DNA from: VBCG01 sp044226535
GTDB taxonomy: Bacteria > Pseudomonadota > Gammaproteobacteria > Burkholderiales > Casimicrobiaceae
Length of the DNA stretch: 64,000 nucleotides
NCBI GenBank assembly: GCA_044226535.1
Contig: JBGAGT010000010.1
Location: 124,001 to 188,000, forward strand
Direction of reading: 5' to 3'
Under the pieces are notes generated by a model. It ran no database searches. It had not been told where the DNA came from and saw only the letters and a program-made list of their open reading frames with translations. Each line of letters begins with the position of its first letter. The first letter of the stretch is position 1. Below are positions 45,601-52,179 of this stretch, piece after piece. The position numbers were made by a program, and so were the translations under genes.

Positions 45601-46311
45601 GATCCGCTCGGTCTCGAGACCCTCGCCGAGCTGAGCTTCGTGCAGGCATTGAACGCGCAGCTCGAGAATGCCTCGATCCTCGCCGACATCAAGGCTGCGT
45701 GCCAGGCGGCGGGCACGGCGGAAAGCGTCGCCGAATTCGTGTCGTTGTCGCAGACCGTTGCTGTCCTGGCGGGCTTCGGCATCACGACCGCCGTGCTGGC
45801 CCAACAGGTGATCAACAAGGTCCCCGTGGTTGCCGACGTCGGCTACGACTCGGGAACGCTTTCCTCCCGCGGCAACCTCAAGAAATGGTCGCTGGTCGCG
45901 CGTGCCAGCGGCGGGCAGTTCGGAGTCTCGTCGACCTTCGAGCTGCGCGCCGGGCCTGCGATCAAGCTGGGGGCCCTGATCTATCCGCCGCCGGTGAAAC
46001 CCACCGGCGCGATGGCGTTCAAGAAGGAATGGCCGATCGAGGAATGGACGACCTGCGGCGTCAAGCTCGGCAAGGCGGTCGCCAAGGTCGAGGGCAACGT
46101 CGGCGCCGGCGCCGAAATCGGCGCAGGGAAAGCCGACGCCTACGTGGGGTTCGGCGTCGGGGCGAGCATCGAGGTCGGCGTGCTCAAGGGGGCCATGAAA
46201 TTCAGCTTTCCGATCCTGTCGTACGCGCAAAAGGGATTCACCAGCAAGGTCACGTTCCTGGGCTTCGAGTTCCCCCTGCTGTCGAGCAAGGACATCCCGC
46301 AGGCTCCGTGA
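36673..46311 (+). CDS. Giant RHS/YD-repeat surface protein
   Basis: About 3,212 residues from the ATG at 36673, chosen because it opens directly into a signal-like helix (LQRLAVLAAAAAVALAASGA). Approximate order: an N-terminal domain to 160; two hydrophobic segments (163-214), the first VPVPLAPWLVVPLAL plus an Arg cluster; two near-identical PKD-like repeats (268-461); Ig/cadherin-like repeats to about 700; FG-GAP/VCBS-like repeats rich in DLDGDG (735-1210); two PASTA-like repeats (1416-1549); a BIG2-like domain (1554-1640); some 30 YD repeats (1920-2890); the RHS core with YRYDAWG, YGEW-like RYQGEWFDEDSG and DPLGLE (2897-2980); and a unique 231-residue tail. An in-frame ATG at 36538 would add 45 residues. 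No immunity gene follows on the same strand. Confidence 0.85.
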   Translation: MGPAVLQRLAVLAAAAAVALAASGAGAATPSYTALFDSDNNAATGCSVATVDGTASGIERIVTVTLTTGGGAASVSGVTTAACAGGTMSAPTTISAGGWPAGLGHGMGGSAAIELSAARDLFPADATLRVVVISDDGTGGRDATAPFIVSLADAAPPLLPSVPVPLAPWLVVPLALSIGFGLAWLRRRQPHALRVFVLVAVLVASGLAWAASVLLDGEVGDWARVPSSVQDPVGDAPGDADIVAAYAQHDGANLYLRIDARVSSGAANTSPVVSAGADVSVTLPAVANLAGAASDDGLPNPPGSLTLAWSKVSGPGTVAFGSAGNATTTASFSAAGTYVLRLSAYDGELTSTDDVTVTVSAGGGGTNAAPVVNAGSAQAITLPATALLAGTASDDGLPNPPAALTLHWSLVSGPGGAVAFGNDAAATTTASFGAPGSYVLRLAASDGELSASSDVTITVQSGAPAIEPVADRIVSPGDHVQVPLVASDYGVPGGLTYALPAAPSGASLAPPPVIDWTPTAAQLGTHTFTATVTNAAAQSASVTFHVTVVAPANHAPKLAPQANQSIYAGAPFARTLTATDPDGDTLHFSLTARPAGMVLAGAAIGWPTGSVAPGDYSVTARVTDTGGLYDEATFTLTVRASALPSAADDAYGVSTGGTLTVPAPGVLGNDSSAVGAALSAARLTGPDKGTLTAFNADGSFTYVAPSDVTPDVSLATTALAGGNVPDSTGYAWAADLNHDGAADVITLSFGTPVAIDGKTGARLWSGWDTSAGSLGQGCLMYLFGTDFAMGDVDDSGEITSIAGTNCDATYSAGVSTRLIAIDTNPAHAVGGAAKVKWVSDRLDAKLPMTSPVDGTTIMDYAVDSRGGGLATSAVPTLARLAPGESVKVLTRILIGTGLYPYDRDGDGTRETVAGCAAATGNEADIGKTCSATLIVDAATGVKEAVLTTPNPDNQYSTPNWAPFRQLPPVVADLDGDGQVEIVSGGDVFKLVGGQWTLAWQWQRLPGSLTWFEPNSVLVADLDGDGKAEVVFQAEWDPDYTGRRRGFVIYNADGTLKNAFVVPTWDLALPIIEDVDGDGVPEIVFSARGIIYAYHGDGSLLWAAVMPDDDGTQPGDATEVHYWPQPVGDRTRAGNGIQVYDLQLDGAKEVIANGNFRIAIIDGRTGAVKWSVHHGGYYANNGVPMIVDADGDGHAEIFSAAAGGGICQYCATLDTVPFAGEHRDWAPAPLIFNQASYNPWAIDDAGVIAYDGAVHRSFRSQRQMGTVVDSRLASTATFTYAASDSSGTSAPATVSISIEPTNHAPVITSRPPTAIPYVFIPGSCETTGCAVSNVIYRMAAYDPDAGDTVHYELVQPTPTPANYPFPNIDPATGLVTMSFVQCGFYGEPCGNLFIVAAVDNHGARTEQSFIVDISSAFRTVPNVVGMSDDDAEAALEAVDLIPRVTEVYSASPAGIVVSQSPAAGAPNITRSATVDIAVSKGPAPVKMPYVVGQQIAPAAALLGSLGIDFAVTPVASGSIPAGEVMTQDPAFGTLIAPAVDGPASLEVSIGPPLAKPIASIVVEPGESTRLVNQKLAYKATAVFTDGTSADITLRAAWTSSPSTVASVDVTGVARGLLAGDTMVAATLSGKSGSSPLHIKSRVAEGTAPIAAITTPADDSTVYGPVDVIGTASDTNFLRYELAYSAADGEDWILLKEGSAAVVDGVLGRFDPTVLLNDLYTLRLRVYDRGDNMTEASATVQVAGNRKVGLFSITLKDLEVPLAGVPLAVTRTYDSRDKRKGDFGVGWRLGMQTLTVRTNRVPGTGWLRSVSGPTVSLAPTSPHKVSVTMADGHVEEFDMKVSPTSNIGSLDATNVAGYTPRPGTLGMLDVIGNKGLLIVSGGSVDELVDDETLETYEPDLYRYTAPSGVAFDISPVDGVRKVRDLNGNEVVFSRDGVSSNAGKSISFTRDADDRIVAATDPAGRVQTYSYDGNGDLVSSTDATGAVMRYTYDRAHGLLEMIDPTGRSMTRTEYDEAGHVVAMVDALGRRIEIAHDDDAQEDAVTDRRGNITRLRYDERGNVVSVKRLVTIEGVPTAVEESTTYDALDNATSTTDPDGRSIAAAFDGARPIARVVDPGNLALATSYGYAGTDDMVSAVDAGGRQYSFSYDASRNAIGTSTPDRGATATERAANGLPARNTDALGTSTLYTYDAQGNVAREEVRDSADRLLSRNDFAYDAAGRVIERTSYRTTGGALKGETTRFTYDPAGRLLAQTDPLGGVSRSEYDAMGLVSASVDPLGRRTRFTYDEVGRRTRTTYDDGSFEAFAYDANGNLLTETDAAGRVTSHAYDELDREVSTTDPAGNTRSTVFSAGGQRLAEIDALGNRTDFDYDSAGRLVGSRLPAVVDAISGTSRRPTIAYQLDALGVPVTVTDAKGHATHYEYDGNGRLLRTTFADGRSTTQTWDALGRKATATNEEGEVVSYGYDGKGRLVSVAGLGGTATYAYDEADNLVAATDALGRTTRYEFDALRRTTGKTYPGGGVERWSYDLAGNVSSFTDSAGRTTSFTYDARDRVTRKLGPDGNAVTWSYDGSGRMLTMTDARGTTTYAYDALGMLSSARSPDGIEVRGQRNAAGQLKELVAPSSTTRYAYDALGFLQSVTAPEGVTTFGRDLAGNRVSVALPNGSVASLDYDERNRATSVAWRKGPAGPVLRSFATDYSPSGRRSRIAEDDGAVTQFAYDANGRLVGEARSGPGAYTHSFAYDAVGNRTSMNAGGQVTNYAYDADDRLTSAGSTSYSWDAAGNLRAVTASSGTRAFGYDGDARMVMATSPSGTVQYSYDGNGVRIGRSTSMGAERLVVDAMNPTGIAQVLERRTTGGLVDRFTFGESALSKTLGGVSQHYLQDARGSVVATTDGTGSVANRYRYDAWGVATDASEVASNPLRYQGEWFDEDSGAYALRARDYDPATGRFLSRDPLGGRTAQPMSRHRYLYANADPVNNRDPLGLETLAELSFVQALNAQLENASILADIKAACQAAGTAESVAEFVSLSQTVAVLAGFGITTAVLAQQVINKVPVVADVGYDSGTLSSRGNLKKWSLVARASGGQFGVSSTFELRAGPAIKLGALIYPPPVKPTGAMAFKKEWPIEEWTTCGVKLGKAVAKVEGNVGAGAEIGAGKADAYVGFGVGASIEVGVLKGAMKFSFPILSYAQKGFTSKVTFLGFEFPLLSSKDIPQAP

Positions 46312-46388
46312 TCGGCGGTGGCGGGCGCGCCGTCGAATCCCGCCCCATGGGTCGTCGCACCGCGATGGCCGCGGCTACCCGGGGGGCG

Positions 46389-47531
46389 TCAGGCCTTCGG
46401 CAAGGTGACGCCCGTCTGCCCCTGGTACTTGCCGCCGCGGTCCTTGTACGAGGTCTCGCAGACCTCGTCGGACTCGAAGAACAGCACCTGCGCCACGCCT
46501 TCGTTGGCGTAGATCTTGGCGGGCAGCGGCGTGGTGTTGGAGAACTCGAGGGTGACGTAGCCTTCCCACTCGGGCTCGAAGGGGGTTACGTTGACGATGA
46601 TGCCGCAGTTCGAAACGAACACGCCCGCTTCGAGCGCGAAATTGCCGGTCTCGGGAACTGTCAGGCAATAGACGTCGTGATCACCCGGCAACTCACGAAC
46701 AGCGACCACTTTGTGATTGCGCTGCGGCCGGGATTCGGCGGCCCGTTGCGACTGCGCCATCTTGAAGGCCAAGTCTTCACCAACGCCCGCCCGCAGGTTC
46801 CACTCGTCGGCGAGCCGATGCGTAGGCAGCAGATGCCCCTTGATCGGCTGGTACACCATCTCGTAGCCCCGCTCGATCGAGCGGTACAGCGGCATCAGCG
46901 ATTGACCTGCACGCAGCGCGCCGGCTTCCAGCATGCGTCCGTCGCGCAGCACGAAGCGATGATCGGGCGTCGCGGCAATGCGCTCGCCGTTGTCGAGCTC
47001 GATTTCGATCAGCGAATCCCGGCCGATGTAGCGCGGCGCATCGAGGAGCACCACCGAGACACGCCCATTCTCGCCGATGCCATAACCCCAGAACAATTCA
47101 CCGCGGTCGGCCCGCCGCGCCATCTCCTCGAGCGAAACGCTGGTACCGTCTACCAGCGCCACGCGTGTATCGCCGCGGAAGCAGCGCGCGTACGTGCTCT
47201 TCCCGACTGCAACCACGAGGACATTGCGCGGAATGCGGAAATACTCCACGGTGCGCGCCAGCGCGAAGGAGTTCGGAGGGATGATGCAGACGTCCCCGGT
47301 GAAATCCACAAAGGACTTTTCGTCGAAATTCTTGGGGTCGACGATGGTCGAGTTGATGTTGGTGAAGATCTTGAACTCGCGCGCGCAGCGGATATCGTAG
47401 CCATAGCTCGACGTCCCGTACGACACGATCTTGTGGCCGTTGGCGACGCGCACCTGGCCCGGCTCGAACGGCTCGATCATGCGATGCTCGGCCGCCATGC
47501 GGCGGATCCACTTGTCGGACTTGATGGACAT
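46389..47531 (-). CDS. dcd: dCTP deaminase interrupted by an intein
   Basis: A 380-codon gene. Residues 1-116 and 309-380 together make a normal 188-residue dCTP deaminase, which converts dCTP to dUTP for dTMP synthesis. Residues 117-308 are an intein. The N-extein starts MSIKSDKWIRRMAAEHRMIE and ends in the active-site strand VGKSTYAR. The C-extein resumes CGIIVNVTPFEPEWEG with the catalytic Glu region VTLEFSNTTPL. The enzyme is active only after splicing. Its start codon overlaps the stop of the PIN toxin gene by one base. Confidence 0.95.
   Translation of the reverse strand: MSIKSDKWIRRMAAEHRMIEPFEPGQVRVANGHKIVSYGTSSYGYDIRCAREFKIFTNINSTIVDPKNFDEKSFVDFTGDVCIIPPNSFALARTVEYFRIPRNVLVVAVGKSTYARCFRGDTRVALVDGTSVSLEEMARRADRGELFWGYGIGENGRVSVVLLDAPRYIGRDSLIEIELDNGERIAATPDHRFVLRDGRMLEAGALRAGQSLMPLYRSIERGYEMVYQPIKGHLLPTHRLADEWNLRAGVGEDLAFKMAQSQRAAESRPQRNHKVVAVRELPGDHDVYCLTVPETGNFALEAGVFVSNCGIIVNVTPFEPEWEGYVTLEFSNTTPLPAKIYANEGVAQVLFFESDEVCETSYKDRGGKYQGQTGVTLPKA
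46608..47183 (-). mobile_element. Dcd intein (192 residues, endonuclease remnant)
   Basis: Residues 117-308 of the Dcd precursor. Block A starts at Cys117 (CFRGDTRVALVDG), block B is ATPDHRFVLRDG with the TxxH motif, block F is DVYCLTVPETGNFAL and block G is GVFVSN ending in Asn308, followed by Cys309 as +1 nucleophile. The penultimate intein residue is Ser rather than the usual His. Between blocks B and F lies YEMVYQPIKGHLLPTHRLADE, which looks like the leader of an HNH homing endonuclease, but no HNH catalytic core follows. It therefore appears to be a mini-intein that has lost its endonuclease. It looks less GC-rich than its flanks. Confidence 0.92.
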
Positions 47532-47959
47532 CAGCTTCCCCGGTTGACGACGAATCCTTCGCGGCGCGCGGCGAGGCCGAGCCGCTCGTCGAAGGTCACG
47601 AATTGCTGGTGCATGGCGGATGCGCGGCGCAGCTCGACCGCGGCCGCGAGTTGCAGCGAGTCGGCCGCGCGCAGCGGATGATTGCGCAGCAGGCGGCGCG
47701 CCTCGAAGCGGATGCTTTCGCAGGGCTCGACGACGTTGGCGTGCTCCATCAGCGCGTCCATGCGCGCGAGCGCCTGCTCCAGCGCGGCTTCCTCGAGGCG
47801 GCGCTCGCGCACGAGGCGCGAAAGCGCCGACGCGCATTCGACGGGCGTCGCCCACCACACGACGAAATCCCGGTCCTGGTCGAACAGCACCGTGGCGGCG
47901 GCCGTCTGTCCTTCCTCGACCAGGAGGGGCAGCACCGCGGAGGCATCCCAGAAACGCAT
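47531..47959 (-). CDS. PIN-domain toxin (VapC-like)
   Basis: A 142-residue PIN-domain ribonuclease. The acidic active-site positions are Asp5 (FWDASAVLPLL), Glu41 (TPVECASAL), Asp100 (LRAADSLQLAAA) and Asp124 (FVTFDERLG). VapC toxins cleave RNA, often tRNA. The antitoxin gene lies 49 bases upstream. Its stop (TGA) overlaps the dcd start (TGATG), so dcd may be co-transcribed with the pair. Confidence 0.88.
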   Translation of the reverse strand: MRFWDASAVLPLLVEEGQTAAATVLFDQDRDFVVWWATPVECASALSRLVRERRLEEAALEQALARMDALMEHANVVEPCESIRFEARRLLRNHPLRAADSLQLAAAVELRRASAMHQQFVTFDERLGLAARREGFVVNRGS

Positions 47960-48008
47960 GCGGCCCCCTAGCGGTCCGCTGCGTGGCAGGGCCAACGCAT
48001 GCACATCC

Positions 48009-48305
48009 TCAACGGCCCTCTTCCCGCTCGGCGAGGAGCGCCGCGACCGCGCCTCCCCTGGCGCGCGGCATCGGCGGTAGCTCGTGCAGCACGTCGCCCC
48101 CCGGGCGGACGCGCGGCCGCTGCAGCACGCCGCTGCGCTCGAGCTCCGCGAGCTGCGGGTCGGTGGCGAGCGAGGACCTGGCGATGGGCTCGATCCTCGC
48201 AACCGGGAGGTCGCGGTCGAGGATCAGGATCGTCTCGCCGCGGCGCACGCGCGCCAGCAGCTCGGAAAGCCGGTTCTTGGCGTCGGAGATTGTCGCGGTC
48301 TTCAT
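48009..48305 (-). CDS. Phd/YefM-family antitoxin
   Basis: A 98-residue antitoxin. The N-terminal MKTATISDAKNRLSELLARV and VRRGETILILDRDLPVARI form a Phd/YefM DNA-binding fold. The C-terminal half would wrap the PIN toxin. It starts just downstream of a promoter with an inverted repeat, as expected for autoregulation. It should be read as the partner of the PIN gene. Confidence 0.88.
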   Translation of the reverse strand: MKTATISDAKNRLSELLARVRRGETILILDRDLPVARIEPIARSSLATDPQLAELERSGVLQRPRVRPGGDVLHELPPMPRARGGAVAALLAEREEGR

Positions 48306-48319
48306 GGGGGCATGACCAG

Positions 48320-48354
48320 AATATGGCTAACTTGGCTATTTCCATCAAGTTAGC
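48320..48354 (-). promoter_or_regulatory. Toxin-antitoxin promoter and operator
   Basis: On the minus strand -35 TTGATG (48348-48343) and -10 CATATT (48325-48320) are 17 bases apart. The perfect inverted repeat GCTAACTT/AAGTTAGC (48326-48333 and 48347-48354) overlaps the -35 and spacer, and several (A/T)TGGCTA copies surround it. The leader to the antitoxin ATG is very short. Between here and mrp (to 48486) nothing else is seen. Confidence 0.65.
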
Positions 48355-48486
48355 ATGGCTACTAGCGGGCGTCAATCAGCCGAACGGCCTATTGCCGCGG
48401 CGCCTGCCAGGGCCATCGCACCTGTCGAGGCCGCAAGCCTCCCGGTGCCGCAGTGCGTGCGCGGCCGCCGAGCCGGCCCGACGCGC

Positions 48487-49575
48487 TCAGGTGTTCTGCA
48501 CCTTGATCGTCGGGAAGCGGTCGGAGAAATCGGCCGCTTTCGCCGCCACCGCGATCGCCACCTTGCGCGCGATCGCCTTGTAAGCGTCGGCGATCGGCCC
48601 ATCGGGCTCGGCGACCACCGTCGGGCGCCCCGAGTCGGTCTCCTCGCGGATGCGGATGTCGAGCGGCAGGCCGCCGAGGAAGGGCACGCCGTACTCCTTC
48701 GACATCCTCTCGGCGCCGCCCTCGCCGAAAATGTGCTCGGCGTGGCCGCACTTGCTGCACACGTGGATGCTCATGTTCTCGACGATGCCGATGATGGGCA
48801 CGCCGACCTTCTCGAACATCTTGAGGCCCTTCTTCGCGTCGAGCAGCGCGATGTCCTGCGGCGTGGTGACGATCACCGCGCCGGTCACCGGCACCTTCTG
48901 CGACAGCGTGAGCTGGATGTCGCCGGTGCCGGGCGGCATGTCGACGACGAGGTAGTCGACGTTGCGCCAGTTGGTGTCGCGCAGGAGCTGCTCCAGCGCC
49001 TGCGTGACCATCGGCCCGCGCCACACCATCGGCGTGTCGGGGTCGATCAGGAAGCCGATGGACATGGCCTGCACGCCGTAGGCCTCCATCGGCTCGAGGC
49101 TCTTGCCGTCCTTCGATTCGGGGCGCCCGCCGATCCCGAGCATCATCGGCTGCGAGGGGCCGTAGATGTCGGCGTCGAGGATGCCGACCGTCGCGCCCTC
49201 GGCGGCGAGCGCGAGGGCGAGGTTGACCGCGGTGGTCGACTTGCCGACCCCGCCCTTGCCCGAGGCGATGGCGACGATGTTCTTCACGCCGGGGATGAGC
49301 TTCACGCCGCGCTGCACCGAGTGCGAGACGATGCGCTGGGTGACGTTGACCTCGACGCTGGCCACCCCCGGCACCGTGGCCACCGCGTCGCGCACGATGG
49401 CGGCGAGCGCCTGGTGCTGGCTGCGCGCGGGATAGCCGATCTCGAGGTCGACCACCGCGTGCGAGCCCTCCATCACCACCTTGCGCAGGGCCTTGCCGGT
49501 GACGAAGTCGACGCCCGTGTTGGGGTCGATGGCGTGCTGCAGCGCGGTACGGACATCGGAGTCGGTGGGAGGCAT
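48487..49575 (-). CDS. mrp: Iron-sulfur cluster carrier protein Mrp/ApbC
   Basis: A 362-residue ParA/MinD-type P-loop ATPase that carries Fe-S clusters. An N-terminal DUF59/MIP18 domain (about 1-90) is followed by the deviant Walker A ASGKGGVGKSTT, switch DADIYGPSQPMMLG, VVDMPPGTGD and the cluster-binding CxxC in HVCSKCGHAEHIFG. The ATG at 49575 was chosen because an in-frame ATG at 49602 would lie within the -10 box. It is divergent from metG. Confidence 0.95.
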   Translation of the reverse strand: MPPTDSDVRTALQHAIDPNTGVDFVTGKALRKVVMEGSHAVVDLEIGYPARSQHQALAAIVRDAVATVPGVASVEVNVTQRIVSHSVQRGVKLIPGVKNIVAIASGKGGVGKSTTAVNLALALAAEGATVGILDADIYGPSQPMMLGIGGRPESKDGKSLEPMEAYGVQAMSIGFLIDPDTPMVWRGPMVTQALEQLLRDTNWRNVDYLVVDMPPGTGDIQLTLSQKVPVTGAVIVTTPQDIALLDAKKGLKMFEKVGVPIIGIVENMSIHVCSKCGHAEHIFGEGGAERMSKEYGVPFLGGLPLDIRIREETDSGRPTVVAEPDGPIADAYKAIARKVAIAVAAKAADFSDRFPTIKVQNT

Positions 49576-49600
49576 GGAAGGCTCTTCGGAGGATGCCGTC

Positions 49601-49629
49601 ATTCTACGCGCCGGGGCATTTGCTAGAAT
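49601..49629. promoter_or_regulatory. Mirror-image -10 boxes of mrp and metG
   Basis: TAGAAT occurs on the minus strand at 49606-49601 and on the plus strand at 49624-49629, 17 bases apart and facing outward. Each is placed suitably for its gene, although convincing -35 boxes were not found. The two promoters must compete or be co-regulated. Confidence 0.5.
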
Positions 49630-49729
49630 TTGCTTCCGAAACAATGCCTAAGGCTTTCCGGGGCCCCGGCGCAACGCTGCCATGCACGAGGGCGGCCGCG
49701 CCCGCCCGGCAGGTTCGCGAGCCGCCTCC

Positions 49730-51907
49730 ATGCCCACCGCCCCGCGCAAGTTCTTCGTCACGACCGCGTTGCCCTACGCGAACGGCCCCTTCCACGTGGG
49801 CCACGTGATGGAGTACATCCAGGCCGACATCTGGGTGCGCTACCAGCGCATGCGCGGCCACGAGATGCATTTCGTCTGCGCCGACGACACGCACGGCGCG
49901 CCGATCATGCTGCAGGCCGAGAAGGAAGGCGTCACGCCGCGCGAGCTCGTCGCGCGCATCGCCGCGACGCGCCCCAAGGTGCTGGACGGATTCGGCATCT
50001 CCTTCGACCACTGGCACTCGACCGACTCGCCCGAGAACGTCGAGCTGTCGCAGGACATCTACCGGCGCCTGAAAGGCCGCGGCCTGATCGGCTCGCGCTC
50101 GGTCGAGCAGTTCTACGACCCCGTCAAGTCGATGTTCCTGCCCGACCGCTACGTCAAGGGTGCCTGCCCCGTGTGCGGGACCAAGGACCAGTACGGCGAC
50201 GCCTGCGAGAACTGCAGCTCGACCTACAACGCCACCGAGCTCATCGACCCCTACTCGACGCTCACCGGCGCCAAGCCCGAGCTCCGCAGCTCGGAGCACC
50301 TCTTCTTCCGCCTGTCCGACCCCGAGGTCGCGGCCTGGCTCGCGCGCTGGACCGCCGAGCCCTCGCCGGGCCAGTCGCTGCAGCCGGAGATGCGCAACAA
50401 GGTCAAGGAATGGCTGGTCGACGGCGAGCTCGCCGACTGGGACATCTCGCGCGAGGCGCCCTACTTCGGCATCCCCATCCCGGATTTGCCGCCCGGGGCG
50501 CCGGCCAAGTACTTCTACGTCTGGCTCGACGCACCGGTGGGTTACCTCGCGAGCCTGAAGGCGCACCTCGCGCGCTCGGGCACCGATCTCGCCGCCTTCC
50601 TGCAGGACCCGAGGCTCGAGCAGTACCACTTCATCGGCAAGGACATCGTGTACTTCCACACGCTGTTCTGGCCCGCCATGCTCGAGTTCGCGGGCAAGCC
50701 CTACCGGCCGCCGACCAACGTGTTCGTGCACGGCTTCATCACCTTCCTCAACGAGAAGATGTCGAAGTCGCGCGGCACGGGCATCTCGCCGGTGACCTAC
50801 CTCGACCTCGGGCTCGATCCCGAGTGGTTCCGCTACTACATCGCGGCCAAGCTCTCGGCGCGCGTCGAGGACCTCGACTTCAACCCCGACGACTTCGTGG
50901 CGCGCGTCAACAGCGACCTCGTGGGCAAGTTCGTCAACATCGCGAGCCGCGCCGCGACCTTCATCACCCGGCATTTCAACGGCGAGCTGTCGCTGCGGGA
51001 GCCCGACCACGCGCATTTCAAGGAGCGGGCAGGGTCGACCGCGGTGGCCTGGGCCTCGCGCCCGCTGGTCGAGGAAGCCTACGAGGCGCGCGAGTTCGGC
51101 AAGGTGGTGCGCGAGGTGATGCGCATCGCCGACCGCGTCAACGAGCGCTTCGACCAGGCGAAGCCCTGGGAGCTCGCGCGCCGCGACGACGCGGATTCGC
51201 GCGCTCGCCTGCAGGACGTCTGCACCGACGCGCTCAACGCCTTCCGCGCGCTGGCCTATTACCTCGCGCCGATCGCCCCTTCGCTCGCCACGCGCGCGGC
51301 CCACCTCTTCAACATCCCGCCGAACCTCCTGTGGGACGACATCGAGGGCGTCGCCGACCGCATCAATCCCTACTCGCACCTGATGACGCGCATCGAGGCC
51401 GCCAAGGTCGACGCGCTGATCGGCGCGACCTCGGCGGCGGCGCCGGCCACCGCTGCGACGACGCCGCGCGCCGCGAAGGCCGCGTCGCCGTCCACGGCGA
51501 CTCCGGCCGCCGCGGCCTCCGCCACGCCCGCCACCGCGGCGGCCGTCGCCAGGCCCGCGGCCGGCGCCGGTCCCGGCACGACGATATCCAACGACGACTT
51601 CGCCAAGGTCGACCTGCGCATCGCGCGCATCGTCGCGGCCGAGCACGTCGAGGGCGCCGACAAGCTGCTGAAGCTCACGCTCGACGTCGGCGAGGCCGCG
51701 CCGCGCACGGTGTTCGCTGGCATCAAGTCGGCATACAAGCCCGAGGACCTGGTCGGCAGGCTGACGCCGATGGTCGCCAACCTCGCGCCGCGCAAGATGA
51801 AGTTCGGCCTGTCCGAGGGCATGGTGCTCGCCGCCTCGGGCGAAGGACCCGGCATCTACCTGCTCGCGCCCGACAGCGGCGCGGCGCCGGGCATGAAGGT
51901 GAAGTAG
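49730..51907 (+). CDS. metG: Methionyl-tRNA synthetase
   Basis: A 725-residue class I synthetase charging tRNA-Met. The HIGH motif is PYANGPFHVGH, the zinc-knuckle pairs are CPVC and CENC, and KMSKS is in FLNEKMSKSRGTG. The anticodon-binding helical domain lies around 400-560. An alanine-rich linker follows (about 565-610), then a C-terminal tRNA-binding EMAP/Trbp111 domain (FAKVDLRIARIVAAEHVEGADKL) that mediates dimerisation. The start at MPTAPRKFFVTTALP fits the family; an in-frame ATG 16 codons earlier is not supported. Confidence 0.96.
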   Translation: MPTAPRKFFVTTALPYANGPFHVGHVMEYIQADIWVRYQRMRGHEMHFVCADDTHGAPIMLQAEKEGVTPRELVARIAATRPKVLDGFGISFDHWHSTDSPENVELSQDIYRRLKGRGLIGSRSVEQFYDPVKSMFLPDRYVKGACPVCGTKDQYGDACENCSSTYNATELIDPYSTLTGAKPELRSSEHLFFRLSDPEVAAWLARWTAEPSPGQSLQPEMRNKVKEWLVDGELADWDISREAPYFGIPIPDLPPGAPAKYFYVWLDAPVGYLASLKAHLARSGTDLAAFLQDPRLEQYHFIGKDIVYFHTLFWPAMLEFAGKPYRPPTNVFVHGFITFLNEKMSKSRGTGISPVTYLDLGLDPEWFRYYIAAKLSARVEDLDFNPDDFVARVNSDLVGKFVNIASRAATFITRHFNGELSLREPDHAHFKERAGSTAVAWASRPLVEEAYEAREFGKVVREVMRIADRVNERFDQAKPWELARRDDADSRARLQDVCTDALNAFRALAYYLAPIAPSLATRAAHLFNIPPNLLWDDIEGVADRINPYSHLMTRIEAAKVDALIGATSAAAPATAATTPRAAKAASPSTATPAAAASATPATAAAVARPAAGAGPGTTISNDDFAKVDLRIARIVAAEHVEGADKLLKLTLDVGEAAPRTVFAGIKSAYKPEDLVGRLTPMVANLAPRKMKFGLSEGMVLAASGEGPGIYLLAPDSGAAPGMKVK

Positions 51908-52179
51908 GCGGCATGGAACTCGCACGCGACATCCGGCCGGCAGCGGGACATGCACCCCGCGCCCGCATGCGCGCCGGCATGTCGCGCCGCCGCCGCTGCG
52001 ACGCCCGACGGCACCATTGCGGTCCTCCGGTCACGAACGCGCCCACGGCCGTTCGCAGTACCCTCCGCCGGAGAGACCATGCTTTCGAACACGCTGCAAC
52101 CGCGGTCCGACGACCGCCCGCCATGCCGCCCGTGGCGGGCTGACGCGCTCGCGCGCCCCGCGCCCGCCAAAGGCGCGCG

